Shown here in pieces: positions 18,740 through 27,785 of a DNA stretch of 64,000 nucleotides. Position 1 is the stretch's first letter. The number at the start of each line of letters is the position of its first letter. The notes below the pieces were generated by a model that had not been told where the DNA came from, did not search any database, and saw only the letters and a list, made by a program, of their open reading frames with translations. Both the position numbers and the translations under genes were made by a program. Origin of the DNA: Gordonia crocea (GTDB lineage: Bacteria; Actinomycetota; Actinomycetes; Mycobacteriales; Mycobacteriaceae); contig NZ_BJOU01000001.1 of NCBI RefSeq assembly GCF_009932435.1, forward strand, positions 1,612,001 to 1,676,000, given 5' to 3'.

Positions 18740-18758
18740 CTTGGGGTCGCATTCGCGA

Positions 18759-18831
<73 letters not shown>

Positions 18832-18840
18832 CAAGACACA

Positions 18841-18878
18841 GACCCTCACCAGTGGAAACGCTGGTGGGGGTCTTTCTC
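18841..18878 (+). terminator. Intrinsic terminator after tRNA-Lys
   Basis: GACCCTCACCAG and CTGGTGGGGGTC form a long hairpin around a short TGGAAACG loop, followed by TTTCTC. Confidence 0.75.
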
Positions 18879-18994
18879 GATTCCGGCCGAAACCCCCTTA
18901 TGCCCCCGCCAACGGGTGTGGCGGGACACTGTGAGGCGTTGCATGACGGCGGGTAGATGTGACAACCGTCTCGCGATCGGCTAACTTGCTCCCC

Positions 18995-20343
18995 ATGCGA
19001 TCTAAGTTACGACTTGTAACATCGGCGTTCATTGCCCTCTCTGCGGCTGCGGCCGTGCTGACCGTGCCCGCCGCCGGTGCACAGACGGCGACCTGCGCCG
19101 AACCGGGTGCCTTGGCTTCGCCGACGAGTGTCAACCTCGACGCCGCCAAGTTGCGACGATCGGTTCAGTTCGCCGCGAGCACCTCGGCCTGGGAGGTGCG
19201 GGTGTACCGGCACGATTGCCTGGTTGCGTCGTATGGGGCGGACAAGGCGGCGCCGGTGTTCAGCGCGAGCAAGTCCGTCGCTTCGCTCGTCGTCGGCCGT
19301 GCGGTCACGCTGGGATACTTCTCGATGACTGATCCGCTGAAGAAGTTCTTCCCCAAGGCGCGGGGGCCGGTCGGCAACATCACCGTCGAGCAGGTGATCA
19401 CCCAGACCAGTGGACTGCACTTCAGCTGGCCCGCCGATGTCGCGGGCTATCTGACCGACATCGAGCACTACCTGCTCCACACCGCCCGGGACCATGCGCC
19501 GGGCACCACGTTCCAGTACGCCCAGGCTTCGTTGTCGTTGCTCGCGGCGATCATCAGTCGCACCACCGGGCGCTCATTCCTCGATTTCGCGCAGGCCGAA
19601 GTGTTCTCGCGCGTGGGCATCGCGCGCAATCGCTGGGCGTGGATCGCTGACCGGCGGGGCGTCCCGCAGGTTGCCGGAGGTCTGGCGATGCGCCCGAGTG
19701 ACCTCGGTCGGCTGGGAGCCCTGTCCATGCACTGGGGGCCTGGCGCGGTCAGCGGGTGATCTCCGCCGACTACTTCGCCGACGCGGTGAAGGGCACGAAG
19801 GCCAATCCCGGATACGGCTATACCTTTTGGACCAATGCCGGTGACCGGTACGGGAACACCTCCGTGTCGTCACCCCAGTTCTTCAACCGCCGGGTCTGGG
19901 AGGGGCTGCCGCGCGATGCCTTCGCGATGTCGGGCGCCCTTGGCCAGTTGGTTGTGGTGGTGCCGAGCTTCGACATCGTCATCGTGCGCACCGGGCTCCC
20001 TCCGCTGAGCTCGGGGGTGAGCGACATCTTTGCCAGTTCGTCGAACCTGGACCTCAAGGAGTTCTTCCAGCGGGTGATCGAATCGGCGACCGACAAGAAG
20101 AACCCCGCTCACGTCGACTTCGCCAAGCGGCGCGCGCGGAAGTCGCCCCCGAGCGATATGACGACGATGATCAAGGGGTTGCCGACTATCGTCGACGCCC
20201 CGAACCTGATCGGGATCATGACGGGCACCGGCCGATTCGGCGGGGCCGGCTGCAACTTCGCGGTCTGCGCCGGCGTTGCCGCGCCGGAGGCGTTGGGGGA
20301 CTTTATGGCCGGTGCGATGGCACAGATCAGTGCGCTGAGGTAG
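18995..20343 (+). pseudogene. Secreted serine hydrolase (class C beta-lactamase fold), frameshifted
   Basis: Two adjacent frames together make one beta-lactamase-like serine hydrolase of about 449 residues. The first part starts at ATG 18995 with a signal peptide ending AGA-QT, and has the catalytic SxxK in FSASKS and a YAQ tripeptide in the place of the second motif. It stops at 19759. Homology continues without loss in the +1 frame (WRGQRVISADYFADAV). The junction is a run of five G at 19734-19738; six G would restore one open frame. Either a true inactivating deletion or a sequencing error. Substrate unknown; relatives include penicillin-binding-like esterases. Confidence 0.82.
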
Positions 20344-20394
20344 CCGGCGCGCTTTGACCCGATGCGCGGGTATGTCCGTACCGCGGAGATCGCC

Positions 20395-20400
20395 TACAAT
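20395..20400 (+). promoter_or_regulatory. Putative -10 element of the second L,D-transpeptidase
   Basis: TACAAT is one base from the sigma-70 consensus TATAAT and lies 85 bases before the proposed ATG. A TTGACC at 20354 is too far upstream to be its -35. Confidence 0.4.
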
Positions 20401-20484
20401 GGGAGCCATCGCCGACGCCGCAGGTGCTCGCACCCGGCCGGCTCGATGTCCGCACAGCGGATTCGCACGATCGATGGTTGGAGA

Positions 20485-21702
20485 ATGATGGGTTACCCCC
20501 GTGGCGGCACCCGTGGTGGCCGCGCGCCGTTCGTCGTCCTCGCAGCACTGATTGCGATGGTCGGCATGCTCAGTTCGTGCACCAAATCGCCGACCTATCC
20601 CGACACGGTCAGCGACTCGTCGCAGTTCGCCGATCTGGCGGCGCCGGCGCTGACCGTGACCGGCCTCGGTGAGAAGGCGTTGAAGGAGAACGCAATCGGC
20701 GTGCAGCCGGGCGCGCCGGTGACGGTGCGGGCCCAGCAGGGATCGCTGACCAACGTCAAGGTGTCCAGCGGGGGTCGGGAGGTGCCCGGGCAGATCACCG
20801 ACAACGGGTCGACCTGGACCAACACCGCGCCGATGGCATTCGCCAGCCGCTATACCCTGACCGCACGGGCGACCGGCGTCGGCGGACAGTCCGACATCCA
20901 GCGCTCGTTCACCACCAGCACCGCGAACAACTTCACGATGCCCTACCTGGTGCCGCGCAACGGCGAGGTCGTCGGCGTCGGCCAGCCGATCTCGGTGAAG
21001 TTCGACGAGCCGATCACCAACCGCAAGGCGGTGCAGGACGCGATCGTCATCACCACCGACCCGCCGGTGGAGGGTGCCTTCTACTGGATCAGCCCGCAGG
21101 ACCTGCGGTGGCGCCCGGAGAAGTTCTGGAAGTCCGGCACCAAGGTCACCGTCGCGGTCAACGTGTTCGGGATCGACCTCGGCGACGGGGTGTACGGGCA
21201 GAAGAACGTGAAGTCGACGTTCCGGGTGGGTCGGCAGATGCTCATCACCGCCGACGACCGGACGAAGACCGTCACCTTTGAGCGCGACGGCAAGGTCGTC
21301 CGGCGGATGCCCACCTCGATGGGCAAGCCGGGCACGCCGACCGATCGGGGCATCTACATCGTCGGCGACAAGCACGCCCACCTGGTGATGGACTCCTCGA
21401 CCTACGGCGTGCCGATCAACTCGGCCGACGGCTACCGCACCCCGGTGGATTACGCGACCCAGATGTCCTACAGCGGCATCTACTTCCACTCGGCCCCCTG
21501 GTCGGTGTGGGCCCAGGGCAACACCAACACCAGCCACGGCTGTTTGAACCTGAGCCCGGCCGACGCGCTGTGGGTGATGAACAACACGCTGCGCGGCGAT
21601 CCGGTGACGGTGAAGCACACGCAGGGCCCGATGCTGTCGGGCACCGACGGCCTCGGCGACTGGAATATCCCCTGGGAACGGTGGAAGAAGGGCAACGCCT
21701 AG
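20485..21702 (+). CDS. Lipoprotein L,D-transpeptidase (LdtMt2-like), canonical SHGC
   Basis: A 405-residue paralogue of the protein at 17464, for 3-3 cross-linking of peptidoglycan. It has a signal peptide with lipobox LSSC (Cys32), Ig-like domains, and a YkuD domain with His335 (HSAPWS) and the standard TSHGCLN motif, nucleophile Cys353, ending in the same GLGDWNIPWERWKKGNA-type tail. ATG 20485 (or the adjacent ATG 20488) is chosen because GGAG precedes it and the signal peptide follows directly; the frame is open upstream to 20362. A TACAAT hexamer at 20395-20400 could be the -10 element, giving an 80-base leader. Confidence 0.93.
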   Translation: MMGYPRGGTRGGRAPFVVLAALIAMVGMLSSCTKSPTYPDTVSDSSQFADLAAPALTVTGLGEKALKENAIGVQPGAPVTVRAQQGSLTNVKVSSGGREVPGQITDNGSTWTNTAPMAFASRYTLTARATGVGGQSDIQRSFTTSTANNFTMPYLVPRNGEVVGVGQPISVKFDEPITNRKAVQDAIVITTDPPVEGAFYWISPQDLRWRPEKFWKSGTKVTVAVNVFGIDLGDGVYGQKNVKSTFRVGRQMLITADDRTKTVTFERDGKVVRRMPTSMGKPGTPTDRGIYIVGDKHAHLVMDSSTYGVPINSADGYRTPVDYATQMSYSGIYFHSAPWSVWAQGNTNTSHGCLNLSPADALWVMNNTLRGDPVTVKHTQGPMLSGTDGLGDWNIPWERWKKGNA

Positions 21703-21720
21703 CGATCGTTCGGGCAGTGC

Positions 21721-21726
21721 TAGTGT
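21721..21726 (+). promoter_or_regulatory. Putative -10 element of leaderless acyl-CoA dehydrogenase transcript
   Basis: TAGTGT ends seven bases before the ATG; no ribosome site is present in between. Confidence 0.5.
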
Positions 21727-21733
21727 CACCCGC

Positions 21734-22876
21734 ATGGCAGATAATTCCCCTTGGGCTACAGACGAATTGCGTGCACTGCGCGAGATGACGCGCGCCTTCT
21801 GTGAGAAGGAAATCGCACCCAACATCGACCGATTCCGCGAGCAGCACCACGTTGACCGCGACCTGTGGAACAAGGCCGGCGAGGTCGGCCTTCTCTGCAT
21901 GTCGATCCCGGAGGAGTACGGCGGCGGGGGCGGCACGTTCGCCCACGAGGCCGTGCTCATGGAGGAGCAGTCGCGCATCGCCGACTCGTCCTGGGGCGTG
22001 AGCCTGCACAACGCCATCGTTGCGCACTACCTCCTCGCATACGGCTCGGAGGAGCAGAAGAAGCAGTGGCTGCCGAAGATGGCGACTGGTGAGGTCGTCG
22101 GCGCCATCGCGATGACCGAGCCGGGTACCGGATCGGACCTGCAGAGCGTCAAGACCAAGGCGATCAAGGACGGCGACGACTACGTCATCGACGGGTCGAA
22201 GACCTTCATCACCAACGGCGGCCAGGCCGACCTCATCATCGTGGTGGCCAAGACCGATCCCAACGAGGGCGCCAAGGGCATTTCGCTGATCCTGGTCGAG
22301 GCCGACCGCGAGGGCTTCAGCCGCGGTCGCGTCCTGGACAAGATCGGGCAGCGCGGCCAGGACACCTCGGAGCTGAACTTCACCGGCGTGCGCGTCCCGC
22401 AGTCGAACCTGCTCGGCGATGCCGAGGGGTTGGGCTTCATCCAGCTGATGCAGCAGCTCCCGCAGGAGCGACTGATCATCGGCGTCACTTCGGTGTCGGG
22501 CATGGAGGCGGCGGTGGAGGCGACGGTCGCCTACACCAAGGAGCGTGAAGCGTTCGGCCGCCCGGTGTTCAGCTTCCAGAACACCAAATTCAAGCTCGCC
22601 GAGTGTGCCACCGAGGCCAAGATCGCCCGCGTGTTCGTTGACGACTGCATCGTCAAGCACCTCAAGGGCGAGCTCGACATCCCGACCGTCGCCATGGCGA
22701 AGTGGTGGACCAGCGACCGCGCCATGGTCGTCGCCGACGAGTGCCTCCAGTTGTTCGGCGGCTACGGCTACATGAACGAGTACCCGATCGCGCGCATGTG
22801 GGCCGACACCCGCGTGCAGAAGATCTACGCCGGTACCAACGAGATCATGAAGGAGATCATCGCCCGTTCCCTGTGA
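21734..22876 (+). CDS. Acyl-CoA dehydrogenase
   Basis: A 380-residue FAD enzyme that introduces the alpha-beta double bond into an acyl-CoA, as in beta-oxidation or branched-chain amino acid breakdown. The family signatures are visible: AMTEPGTGSD in the middle domain, and the C-terminal signature region from QLFGGYGYMNEYPIARMWAD to IYAGTNEIMKEII. The catalytic Glu of short- and medium-chain enzymes falls in YAGTNE. TAGTGT at 21721-21726 ends seven bases before ATG 21734, pointing to a leaderless message. It ends at a strong terminator. Its substrate is not predictable from sequence alone. Confidence 0.93.
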   Translation: MADNSPWATDELRALREMTRAFCEKEIAPNIDRFREQHHVDRDLWNKAGEVGLLCMSIPEEYGGGGGTFAHEAVLMEEQSRIADSSWGVSLHNAIVAHYLLAYGSEEQKKQWLPKMATGEVVGAIAMTEPGTGSDLQSVKTKAIKDGDDYVIDGSKTFITNGGQADLIIVVAKTDPNEGAKGISLILVEADREGFSRGRVLDKIGQRGQDTSELNFTGVRVPQSNLLGDAEGLGFIQLMQQLPQERLIIGVTSVSGMEAAVEATVAYTKEREAFGRPVFSFQNTKFKLAECATEAKIARVFVDDCIVKHLKGELDIPTVAMAKWWTSDRAMVVADECLQLFGGYGYMNEYPIARMWADTRVQKIYAGTNEIMKEIIARSL

Positions 22877-22906
22877 CGGTGCCCGGCGTCAGTCAGACGC
22901 GTTGGT

Positions 22907-22943
22907 AAACCCGGCTCCAGCACGCCGCTGGGGCCGGGTTTTC
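22907..22943 (+). terminator. Intrinsic terminator after acyl-CoA dehydrogenase
   Basis: AAACCCGGCTCCAGC pairs with GCTGGGGCCGGGTTTT around a short loop (ACGCC), ending in a T run. Confidence 0.8.
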
Positions 22944-22948
22944 CGGCT

Positions 22949-23131
22949 CTACCGGATGGGCCGCGGCGAAACAGCGCCCACGGAACGCCGATATGCCAGG
23001 TGCTCAACAGAGTCGGCAGCGGGGGTGCGGACGAAACCGGCAGCCTCCAGAACGCGGCGCGATGCGGTGTTGTCCGGTTCGGTGCGCGCGATAACGGCAA
23101 CCATCCCGGCCGCGAATACGTTCACCTGCAT
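22949..23131 (-). pseudogene. GNAT acetyltransferase C-terminal remnant
   Basis: A 60-residue frame whose centre, VIARTEPDNTASRRVLEAAGF, is the characteristic C-terminal segment of GNAT N-acetyltransferases (the N-x-A-S-x-R-V-L-E-x-x-G-F pattern). The acetyl-CoA binding motif A and everything upstream of it are missing, so it cannot be a complete enzyme. An ATG with a GAGGTAGGA site precedes it, so it might still be translated. It lies in the 437-base gap between the acyl-CoA dehydrogenase and DUF4185 genes and is best read as decay of a larger gene; nothing else is seen in this gap apart from the terminator and promoter noted. Confidence 0.6.
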
Positions 23132-23313
23132 TCCTACCTCCCAGATCGGAAGTGGTCATGTCAGGTTCCTTGCGCACGGTCGGTGAGGCTACCTGAACCG
23201 GCGAGGGTGATCGAAGGCATTTTCCACGGCCGACAGCCACAACAGCATCACGGTTGGGTCCCATTCCGCGTCGTCGGTCGGGGACCCAATCGGACGCGGT
23301 ATGGTTTCCTTCC

Positions 23314-24807
23314 ATGACACTGGCCCGCCAGCGGTTCGTCTGGTTTGCGGTATCGGCTGCCCTCGTCGCGTCGACGGCGTTGGTGCCGGGGTCGGCACAT
23401 GCGCGGATTCTGCCGAGCTCGGGCTGCGTGAACGACCTGCCGCCCAAGCCCAAGCCGAACCCGGTCGGACCCGGCGACATGGTCCCGCAGGAGTTTCGCT
23501 TCGACCTGCCGTATCCGAGGCTGCTGCCCGTGCCGGAGCCGGGGCCCAAGAAGAAGCCGGTGCGGATACCGTCGCAGCAGCCGCCGCCCAAGAAGAAGCG
23601 CTGCGTCGACCCCTGCCCGGATCTCACCGATCCCAAGAAGCCCAAACCATCCGGGGCGAACGGGTCTCTGGGCAGTCTGGCCGCGCCGAAGATCACCTTC
23701 AAACTGAAGCCGATCAACATTCCATACCCGGTGCCGAATCCGTATGCGCCGAAGCTTCCGCCGCCGCCGGCGAAGGTGAATCCAGGGTGGGACCGCGCCC
23801 CGCTCACCCCGGCGCCGAGCCTTCCGCGGGTCCGCTCGGTGCGGTGGGTCTCGACGCTGACCGGCAAGGGGTCGACGAGCCGGACCGACAAGCGCTGGCA
23901 GGTCATGGGCACCGACCTGGGCATCATGTGGGAGTCCAAGCCGGGCCAGATCGCGGTCGCCTTCGGCGACACCTTCGGCAAGGGTTTCAAGCCGCCGGGG
24001 GCCAACGGCGGCGACTGGCGCAGCAACATCATCGGATTCAGTTCGGATCGGAAGTTGGCCGACGGGATGTCGATCGACACGATGATCCAGGACAGTCGGT
24101 GCCATGCGGTGCAGGTCGTCGACGCGCGGCACATCAACCACTACGAGTTGACGACGATCCCCACGTCGGGCTTCGCGATCGGCGAGCGGCAGTTCATGAC
24201 CTATATGTCGGTCCGGGCGTGGGGCAACATCCCCGGTGTGTGGCTGACCAACCACGGCGGGTTGGCCTACTCCGACGACGAGGGGTCGACGTGGACCCGC
24301 GACCCGTACCTGCGGTGGGACAACGTCTTCGGGACCTCGCAGTTCCAGGTGGCGTCGATGGTGCCCCAGGGCGACTACGTCTACATGTTCGGCACCCCCA
24401 ACTCGCGGTTGGGCTCGGTCGGCCTCGCGCGGGTCCGCAAGGATGACGTCCTGAACAAGACCGCCTACCAGTATTGGCGCGATGGGCGCTGGGTGCCCTC
24501 CCGCGACGCGAACGCGGCATCGGTGCTGTTCGGCGGCCCGACGGGCGAGTTGTCGGTGCGGTACAACGCCGAAACAGCACGCTGGGAGATGACCTATCTC
24601 GACGTCGTGAAGGGGGCGATCGTGTTGCGGACCGCGCGCGAACCCCAGGGCAGGTGGTCCGAGCCGGTGCAACTGGTCCATTCCGGCGACCGGTCGCAGC
24701 TCTACGGCGGATTCATCCACCCCTGGTCGAGCGGCAACGACCTCTACTTCACGCTGAGCCAGTGGTCGACCTACAACGTGAGCCTGATGCGGGCCCGCGT
24801 CTACTGA
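23314..24807 (+). CDS. Secreted DUF4185-containing protein
   Basis: A 497-residue exported protein. Residues 1-31 are a signal peptide ending in SAHA. Residues 35-170 are rich in Pro and Lys (PPKPKPNP, GPKKKP, PPKKKRC), typical of a wall-spanning linker. From about 190 onward a DUF4185 domain shows repeated beta-propeller-like elements (VAFGDTFG, YSDDEGSTW, MFGTPNSRLG, VPSRDANAASVLFGG), the same look as glycosidase-like and sialidase-like propellers. ATG 23314 is chosen as the signal peptide start; TATGGT at 23300-23305 lies eight bases upstream. DUF4185 proteins occur in mycobacterial envelopes and some act on polysaccharide; activity here is not known. Confidence 0.87.
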   Translation: MTLARQRFVWFAVSAALVASTALVPGSAHARILPSSGCVNDLPPKPKPNPVGPGDMVPQEFRFDLPYPRLLPVPEPGPKKKPVRIPSQQPPPKKKRCVDPCPDLTDPKKPKPSGANGSLGSLAAPKITFKLKPINIPYPVPNPYAPKLPPPPAKVNPGWDRAPLTPAPSLPRVRSVRWVSTLTGKGSTSRTDKRWQVMGTDLGIMWESKPGQIAVAFGDTFGKGFKPPGANGGDWRSNIIGFSSDRKLADGMSIDTMIQDSRCHAVQVVDARHINHYELTTIPTSGFAIGERQFMTYMSVRAWGNIPGVWLTNHGGLAYSDDEGSTWTRDPYLRWDNVFGTSQFQVASMVPQGDYVYMFGTPNSRLGSVGLARVRKDDVLNKTAYQYWRDGRWVPSRDANAASVLFGGPTGELSVRYNAETARWEMTYLDVVKGAIVLRTAREPQGRWSEPVQLVHSGDRSQLYGGFIHPWSSGNDLYFTLSQWSTYNVSLMRARVY

Positions 24808-24874
24808 TCGAGGCGGAGCTTCCCACTCCCACCCCCGCAACCGCTTGTCCGTGAGCCGGCGAACGAGGCTGAAA

Positions 24875-24890
24875 TGTGACACAAGTCACA
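24875..24890. promoter_or_regulatory. CRP/GlxR operator upstream of ectA
   Basis: TGTGA-CACAAG-TCACA is a perfect match to the CRP/GlxR consensus TGTGA-N6-TCACA, 96 bases before the ectA ATG. This position suits activation or repression of the ectoine operon by a cAMP-type regulator. Confidence 0.65.
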
Positions 24891-24986
24891 GATCGGGTCT
24901 GACCAGTGCCAAGCACGGGATTGAGCGGGTCGATTTCAGCGCCGGGATGATTTCGCCCACCGGCTGTGGTTACGGTCGGTTCAGGT

Positions 24987-25499
24987 ATGAGGCTGTCCCA
25001 GACAAGCGCGACCACGACTCCCGACGACCGGGTTGCCTTGCGGCAACCGCGGATCTCAGACGGTGCCTTGATGCATCGTCTGGCCGTCGATACCGGCGTC
25101 CTCGACGCCAACACCGTTTACGCCTACGTGTTGTGGTGCCACGACTTCGCAGCCACCTCGGTCGTTGCCGAGGTGGACGGGGAGTTCGCCGGCTTCGTCA
25201 CCGGCTACCAGCGGCCCGCCGATCCGTCGGTCCTGATGGTGTGGCAGGTGGCCGTGGACGGTCGACAGCGGGGGCGGGGTATCGCGGCGGCCATGCTGAA
25301 CCACCTGATCGACGGTTTCGCCGACAGCGGCGTGCGTGCCATGCACACGACTATCAGCCCGGACAACGAAGCATCGCAACGCCTGTTCTCCTCGGTCGCG
25401 CAGCGCCGGGGACTGACCTTCACCCGACGGCCGCTGTTCGCCGCGACCGATCTCGGCGACGGACACGAGGCCGAGGACCTCTACGTCCTCGCCCCCTAG
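24987..25499 (+). CDS. ectA: L-2,4-diaminobutyrate acetyltransferase
   Basis: A 170-residue GNAT enzyme that makes N-gamma-acetyl-diaminobutyrate, step two of ectoine synthesis. Family features: GVLDANTVYAYVLWCHDFA near residue 40, VWQVAVDGRQRGRGIAAAML (the acetyl-CoA loop) near 88-107, and the TTISPDNEASQRLF segment. Length suits EctA (about 160-180). ATG 24987 is chosen; an in-frame GTG at 24966 would add seven residues with no homology. A TACGGT hexamer at 24971 lies ten bases upstream. First gene of ectABC, with ectB 94 bases downstream. Confidence 0.94.
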   Translation: MRLSQTSATTTPDDRVALRQPRISDGALMHRLAVDTGVLDANTVYAYVLWCHDFAATSVVAEVDGEFAGFVTGYQRPADPSVLMVWQVAVDGRQRGRGIAAAMLNHLIDGFADSGVRAMHTTISPDNEASQRLFSSVAQRRGLTFTRRPLFAATDLGDGHEAEDLYVLAP

Positions 25500-25593
25500 G
25501 AGCGGCACGGCGCCGCCGGCCGACACGTCACGCACGACTCGCGTACGTCACACACGCAACCAGTAGATATACGAAACGAAATGAGGAATATCG

Positions 25594-26865
25594 ATGCAAC
25601 TCCTATCGCAACAGATCACCCCCGAGGTTTTCGCCGACCACGAGTCCGAGGTCCGCAGCTATTGCCGGAACTGGCCGACGGTCTTCAGCCGCGCGAAGGG
25701 CGCATGGCTCACCGACGTCGACGGTAAGCGCTACCTCGACTTCTTCGCCGGCGCCGGCGCACTCAATTACGGCCACAACAACACCGCCCTCAAGGGGCCG
25801 TTGATGGAGTACCTGGCGCAGGACGGGATCACCCACAGCCTCGACATGTACACCGAGGCGAAAGGGGAGTTCCTCTCCGCCTTCAACGAGTTGATCCTCG
25901 CCCCGCGCGGCCTCGACTACAAGGTGCAGTTCCCCGGGCCGACCGGGACCAACGCCGTCGAGTCAGCGCTGAAGCTGGCGCGCAAGGTCACCGGACGCGA
26001 GTCGATCATCAGCTTCACCAACGCCTTCCACGGCATGACCCTGGGTTCGCTGTCGGTCACCGGCAACTCGATGAAGCGCGCCGGTGCGGGCATTCCGCTC
26101 GTGCACGCGACGCCGATGCCCTTCGACAACTACTTCGACGGGGTCGTCGAGGACTTCAACTGGTTCGAGCGCGTGCTCGACGATTCGGGCAGCGGTCTCA
26201 ACCGCCCGGCCGCGGTGATCGTCGAGACGGTGCAGGGCGAGGGCGGGGTCAACGTCGCCCGTGCCGAGTGGCTGCGGGCGCTCGCCGAACTGTGCCGCCG
26301 CCGCGACATCCTGCTCATCGTCGACGATGTGCAGATGGGCTGCGGCCGCACCGGTACCTTCTTCTCGTTCGAGGAGGCCGGCATCGTTCCCGACATCGTG
26401 ACGCTGTCCAAGTCGATCGGCGGCTACGGCATGCCGCTGGCGCTGACCCTCATCCGCCCCGACCTCGACGTCTGGGGCCCGGGGGAGCACAACGGCACCT
26501 TCCGCGGCAACAACCCGGCCTTCATCACCGGCGCGGCGGCACTGCGGGAGTACTGGGCCGACGATGCCCTCTCGCGCGACGTGATCGCCAAGGGCGACCG
26601 CATCGCCACCGCCTTCACCGCGTTGTGCGAGAAGCACGAGGGCCTGTCGCACCGTGGGCGCGGGATGGTGCGCGGGCTGGTCTTCGACGACGCGCCGGCC
26701 GCGGCCAAGGTGTGTGCGATCGCCTTCGACTCCGGCCTGTTGGTCGAGACCTCGGGTCCCGCCGACGAGGTGGTCAAACTGCTGCCGCCGCTGACCATCA
26801 ACGCCGACGACCTCGAGGTCGGCCTTGCCGTGCTCGCCCAGGCCGTCGAGGAGGTGCTGGCATGA
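25594..26865 (+). CDS. ectB: Diaminobutyrate-2-oxoglutarate aminotransferase
   Basis: A 423-residue class III PLP aminotransferase that converts aspartate semialdehyde to 2,4-diaminobutyrate with glutamate as donor, the first step of ectoine synthesis. The [14 protein letters not shown] start region and the [18 protein letters not shown]-phosphate segment are typical of EctB. Lys273 in [11 protein letters not shown] is the Schiff-base lysine, and [12 protein letters not shown] carries the PLP-ring Asp. ATG 25594 follows an ATGAGGAAT site. Its last codon overlaps the ectC start in ATGA. Confidence 0.96.
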   Translation: MQLLSQQITPEVFADHESEVRSYCRNWPTVFSRAKGAWLTDVDGKRYLDFFAGAGALNYGHNNTALKGPLMEYLAQDGITHSLDMYTEAKGEFLSAFNELILAPRGLDYKVQFPGPTGTNAVESALKLARKVTGRESIISFTNAFHGMTLGSLSVTGNSMKRAGAGIPLVHATPMPFDNYFDGVVEDFNWFERVLDDSGSGLNRPAAVIVETVQGEGGVNVARAEWLRALAELCRRRDILLIVDDVQMGCGRTGTFFSFEEAGIVPDIVTLSKSIGGYGMPLALTLIRPDLDVWGPGEHNGTFRGNNPAFITGAAALREYWADDALSRDVIAKGDRIATAFTALCEKHEGLSHRGRGMVRGLVFDDAPAAAKVCAIAFDSGLLVETSGPADEVVKLLPPLTINADDLEVGLAVLAQAVEEVLA

Positions 26866-27284
26866 TCGTGCGCACCACCGAGGAGATCACCGGTACCGAA
26901 CGCGACGTCGCGGCGCCCAACGGCAACTGGCGCTCCAAGCGCATCGTCCTCGGCGGCGACGGCGTCGGGTTCTCTTTCCACGAGACGACGATCGCCGCCG
27001 GCTCGGTCAACGAGTTCCACTACGCCAACCACATCGAGGCGGTGTGGCTCGTCGAAGGGGAGGGAAGGTTGACCGACCGGGAGACCGGCGAGGTCTACCC
27101 GCTGGCTCCGGGGACCATGTATCTGCTCAACGGGCATGAGCGCCACACCGTCGAGGCGACGACTCAACTGCGCATGTTGTGCGTGTTCAACCCGCCGGTC
27201 GTGGGTACCGAGGTCCACGACGACAACGGGGTGTACCCGCTGGTCGAGGTTCCCGCGCAGGCGGCCAACGCAGCCGCGGGATAA
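26862..27284 (+). CDS. ectC: L-ectoine synthase
   Basis: A 140-residue cupin that cyclises N-gamma-acetyl-diaminobutyrate to ectoine, an osmoprotectant. It starts MIVRTTEEI and shows the family pattern [49 protein letters not shown] and [12 protein letters not shown]. Four-base overlap with ectB fixes the start. No hydroxylase gene ectD follows; the next gene is a small convergent one, so the pathway here would stop at ectoine unless ectD is elsewhere. Transport genes are also absent from the cluster. Confidence 0.96.
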   Translation: MIVRTTEEITGTERDVAAPNGNWRSKRIVLGGDGVGFSFHETTIAAGSVNEFHYANHIEAVWLVEGEGRLTDRETGEVYPLAPGTMYLLNGHERHTVEATTQLRMLCVFNPPVVGTEVHDDNGVYPLVEVPAQAANAAAG

Positions 27285-27289
27285 ACCGA

Positions 27290-27466
27290 CTACCAGACGT
27301 ACATGTCGTTGGTCTGATCGTCGGCGCGCGACTCCGCACGATGCTGGCCCTGATGTCCGACGGGCAGGGCGCACCGCGGCTTGTGCGGGGTGCGGCGGCG
27401 ACCGGACCACTCGGCGGGACAGCGCGTCGTCGTGTCGCGGGACATCGATGGGGTGGGGACATTCAT
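27290..27466 (-). CDS. 58-residue small Cys/His protein, unknown function
   Basis: A small gene not previously obvious because of its size. From ATG 27466 it reads 58 residues with a ribosome site TAGGAGCT six bases upstream. The centre has the pattern C-x3-W-x-G...H-x3-C-x-L-x2-GHQGQH, which I recognise as resembling short actinobacterial and phage proteins with a C...C-LP-GH-G-H motif, possibly metal binding. The end is acidic-aromatic (DDQTNDMYVW). It converges with ectC, the stops being six bases apart. Function unknown; the motif and the ribosome site are the evidence for coding. Confidence 0.6.
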   Translation of the reverse strand: MNVPTPSMSRDTTTRCPAEWSGRRRTPHKPRCALPVGHQGQHRAESRADDQTNDMYVW

Positions 27467-27550
27467 GTCGGAGCTCCTAGCCGTTGGCCACCATTATGCG
27501 TCATCGTGAAGAACGCGGCACCCCGAATCCCATTCGGAAAGACAACATCC

Positions 27551-27597
27551 GGAAAGACAAACAGCGCCCGGTCCGCGAATCGCGGGCCGGGCGCTGT
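27551..27597 (-). terminator. Intrinsic terminator after tRNA-His
   Basis: On the minus strand a hairpin with arms ACAGCGCCCGG and CCGGGCGCTGT, extended by CGCG pairs around ATT, is followed by TTGTCTTTCC. It closes the tRNA-His transcript before the small gene. Confidence 0.75.
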
Positions 27598-27605
27598 CGG
27601 CTCGG

Positions 27606-27679
27606 GGTGGCTGACGGGACTCGAACCCGCGACAGCCAGGATCACAACCTGGTGCTCTACCAACTGAACTACAGCCACC
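27606..27679 (-). tRNA. tRNA-His (anticodon GTG)
   Basis: The minus strand has acceptor arms GTGGCTG and CAGCCAC plus an encoded G-1, anticodon stem CCAGG/CCTGG with loop TTGTGAT giving GTG, and a T arm containing GGTTCGAGTCC. CCA is not encoded. It lies immediately downstream of nothing transcribed with it; orn is its divergent or tandem neighbour on the same strand. Confidence 0.97.
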
Positions 27680-27785
27680 ATCGGCGCTGACCGACGGGAT
27701 CGCCATCGCCCAGAGCCAGGGTCCTACTCTAGCGGGTCAACGCGGCCGAATACCAATCGGTTCCCCGCCGTCGTGTCGCGGCAGG

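Noticed and set aside
20354..20359. TTGACC as the -35 of the second L,D-transpeptidase
   Set aside because: It is 35 bases from the TACAAT hexamer, too far for a sigma-70 promoter.
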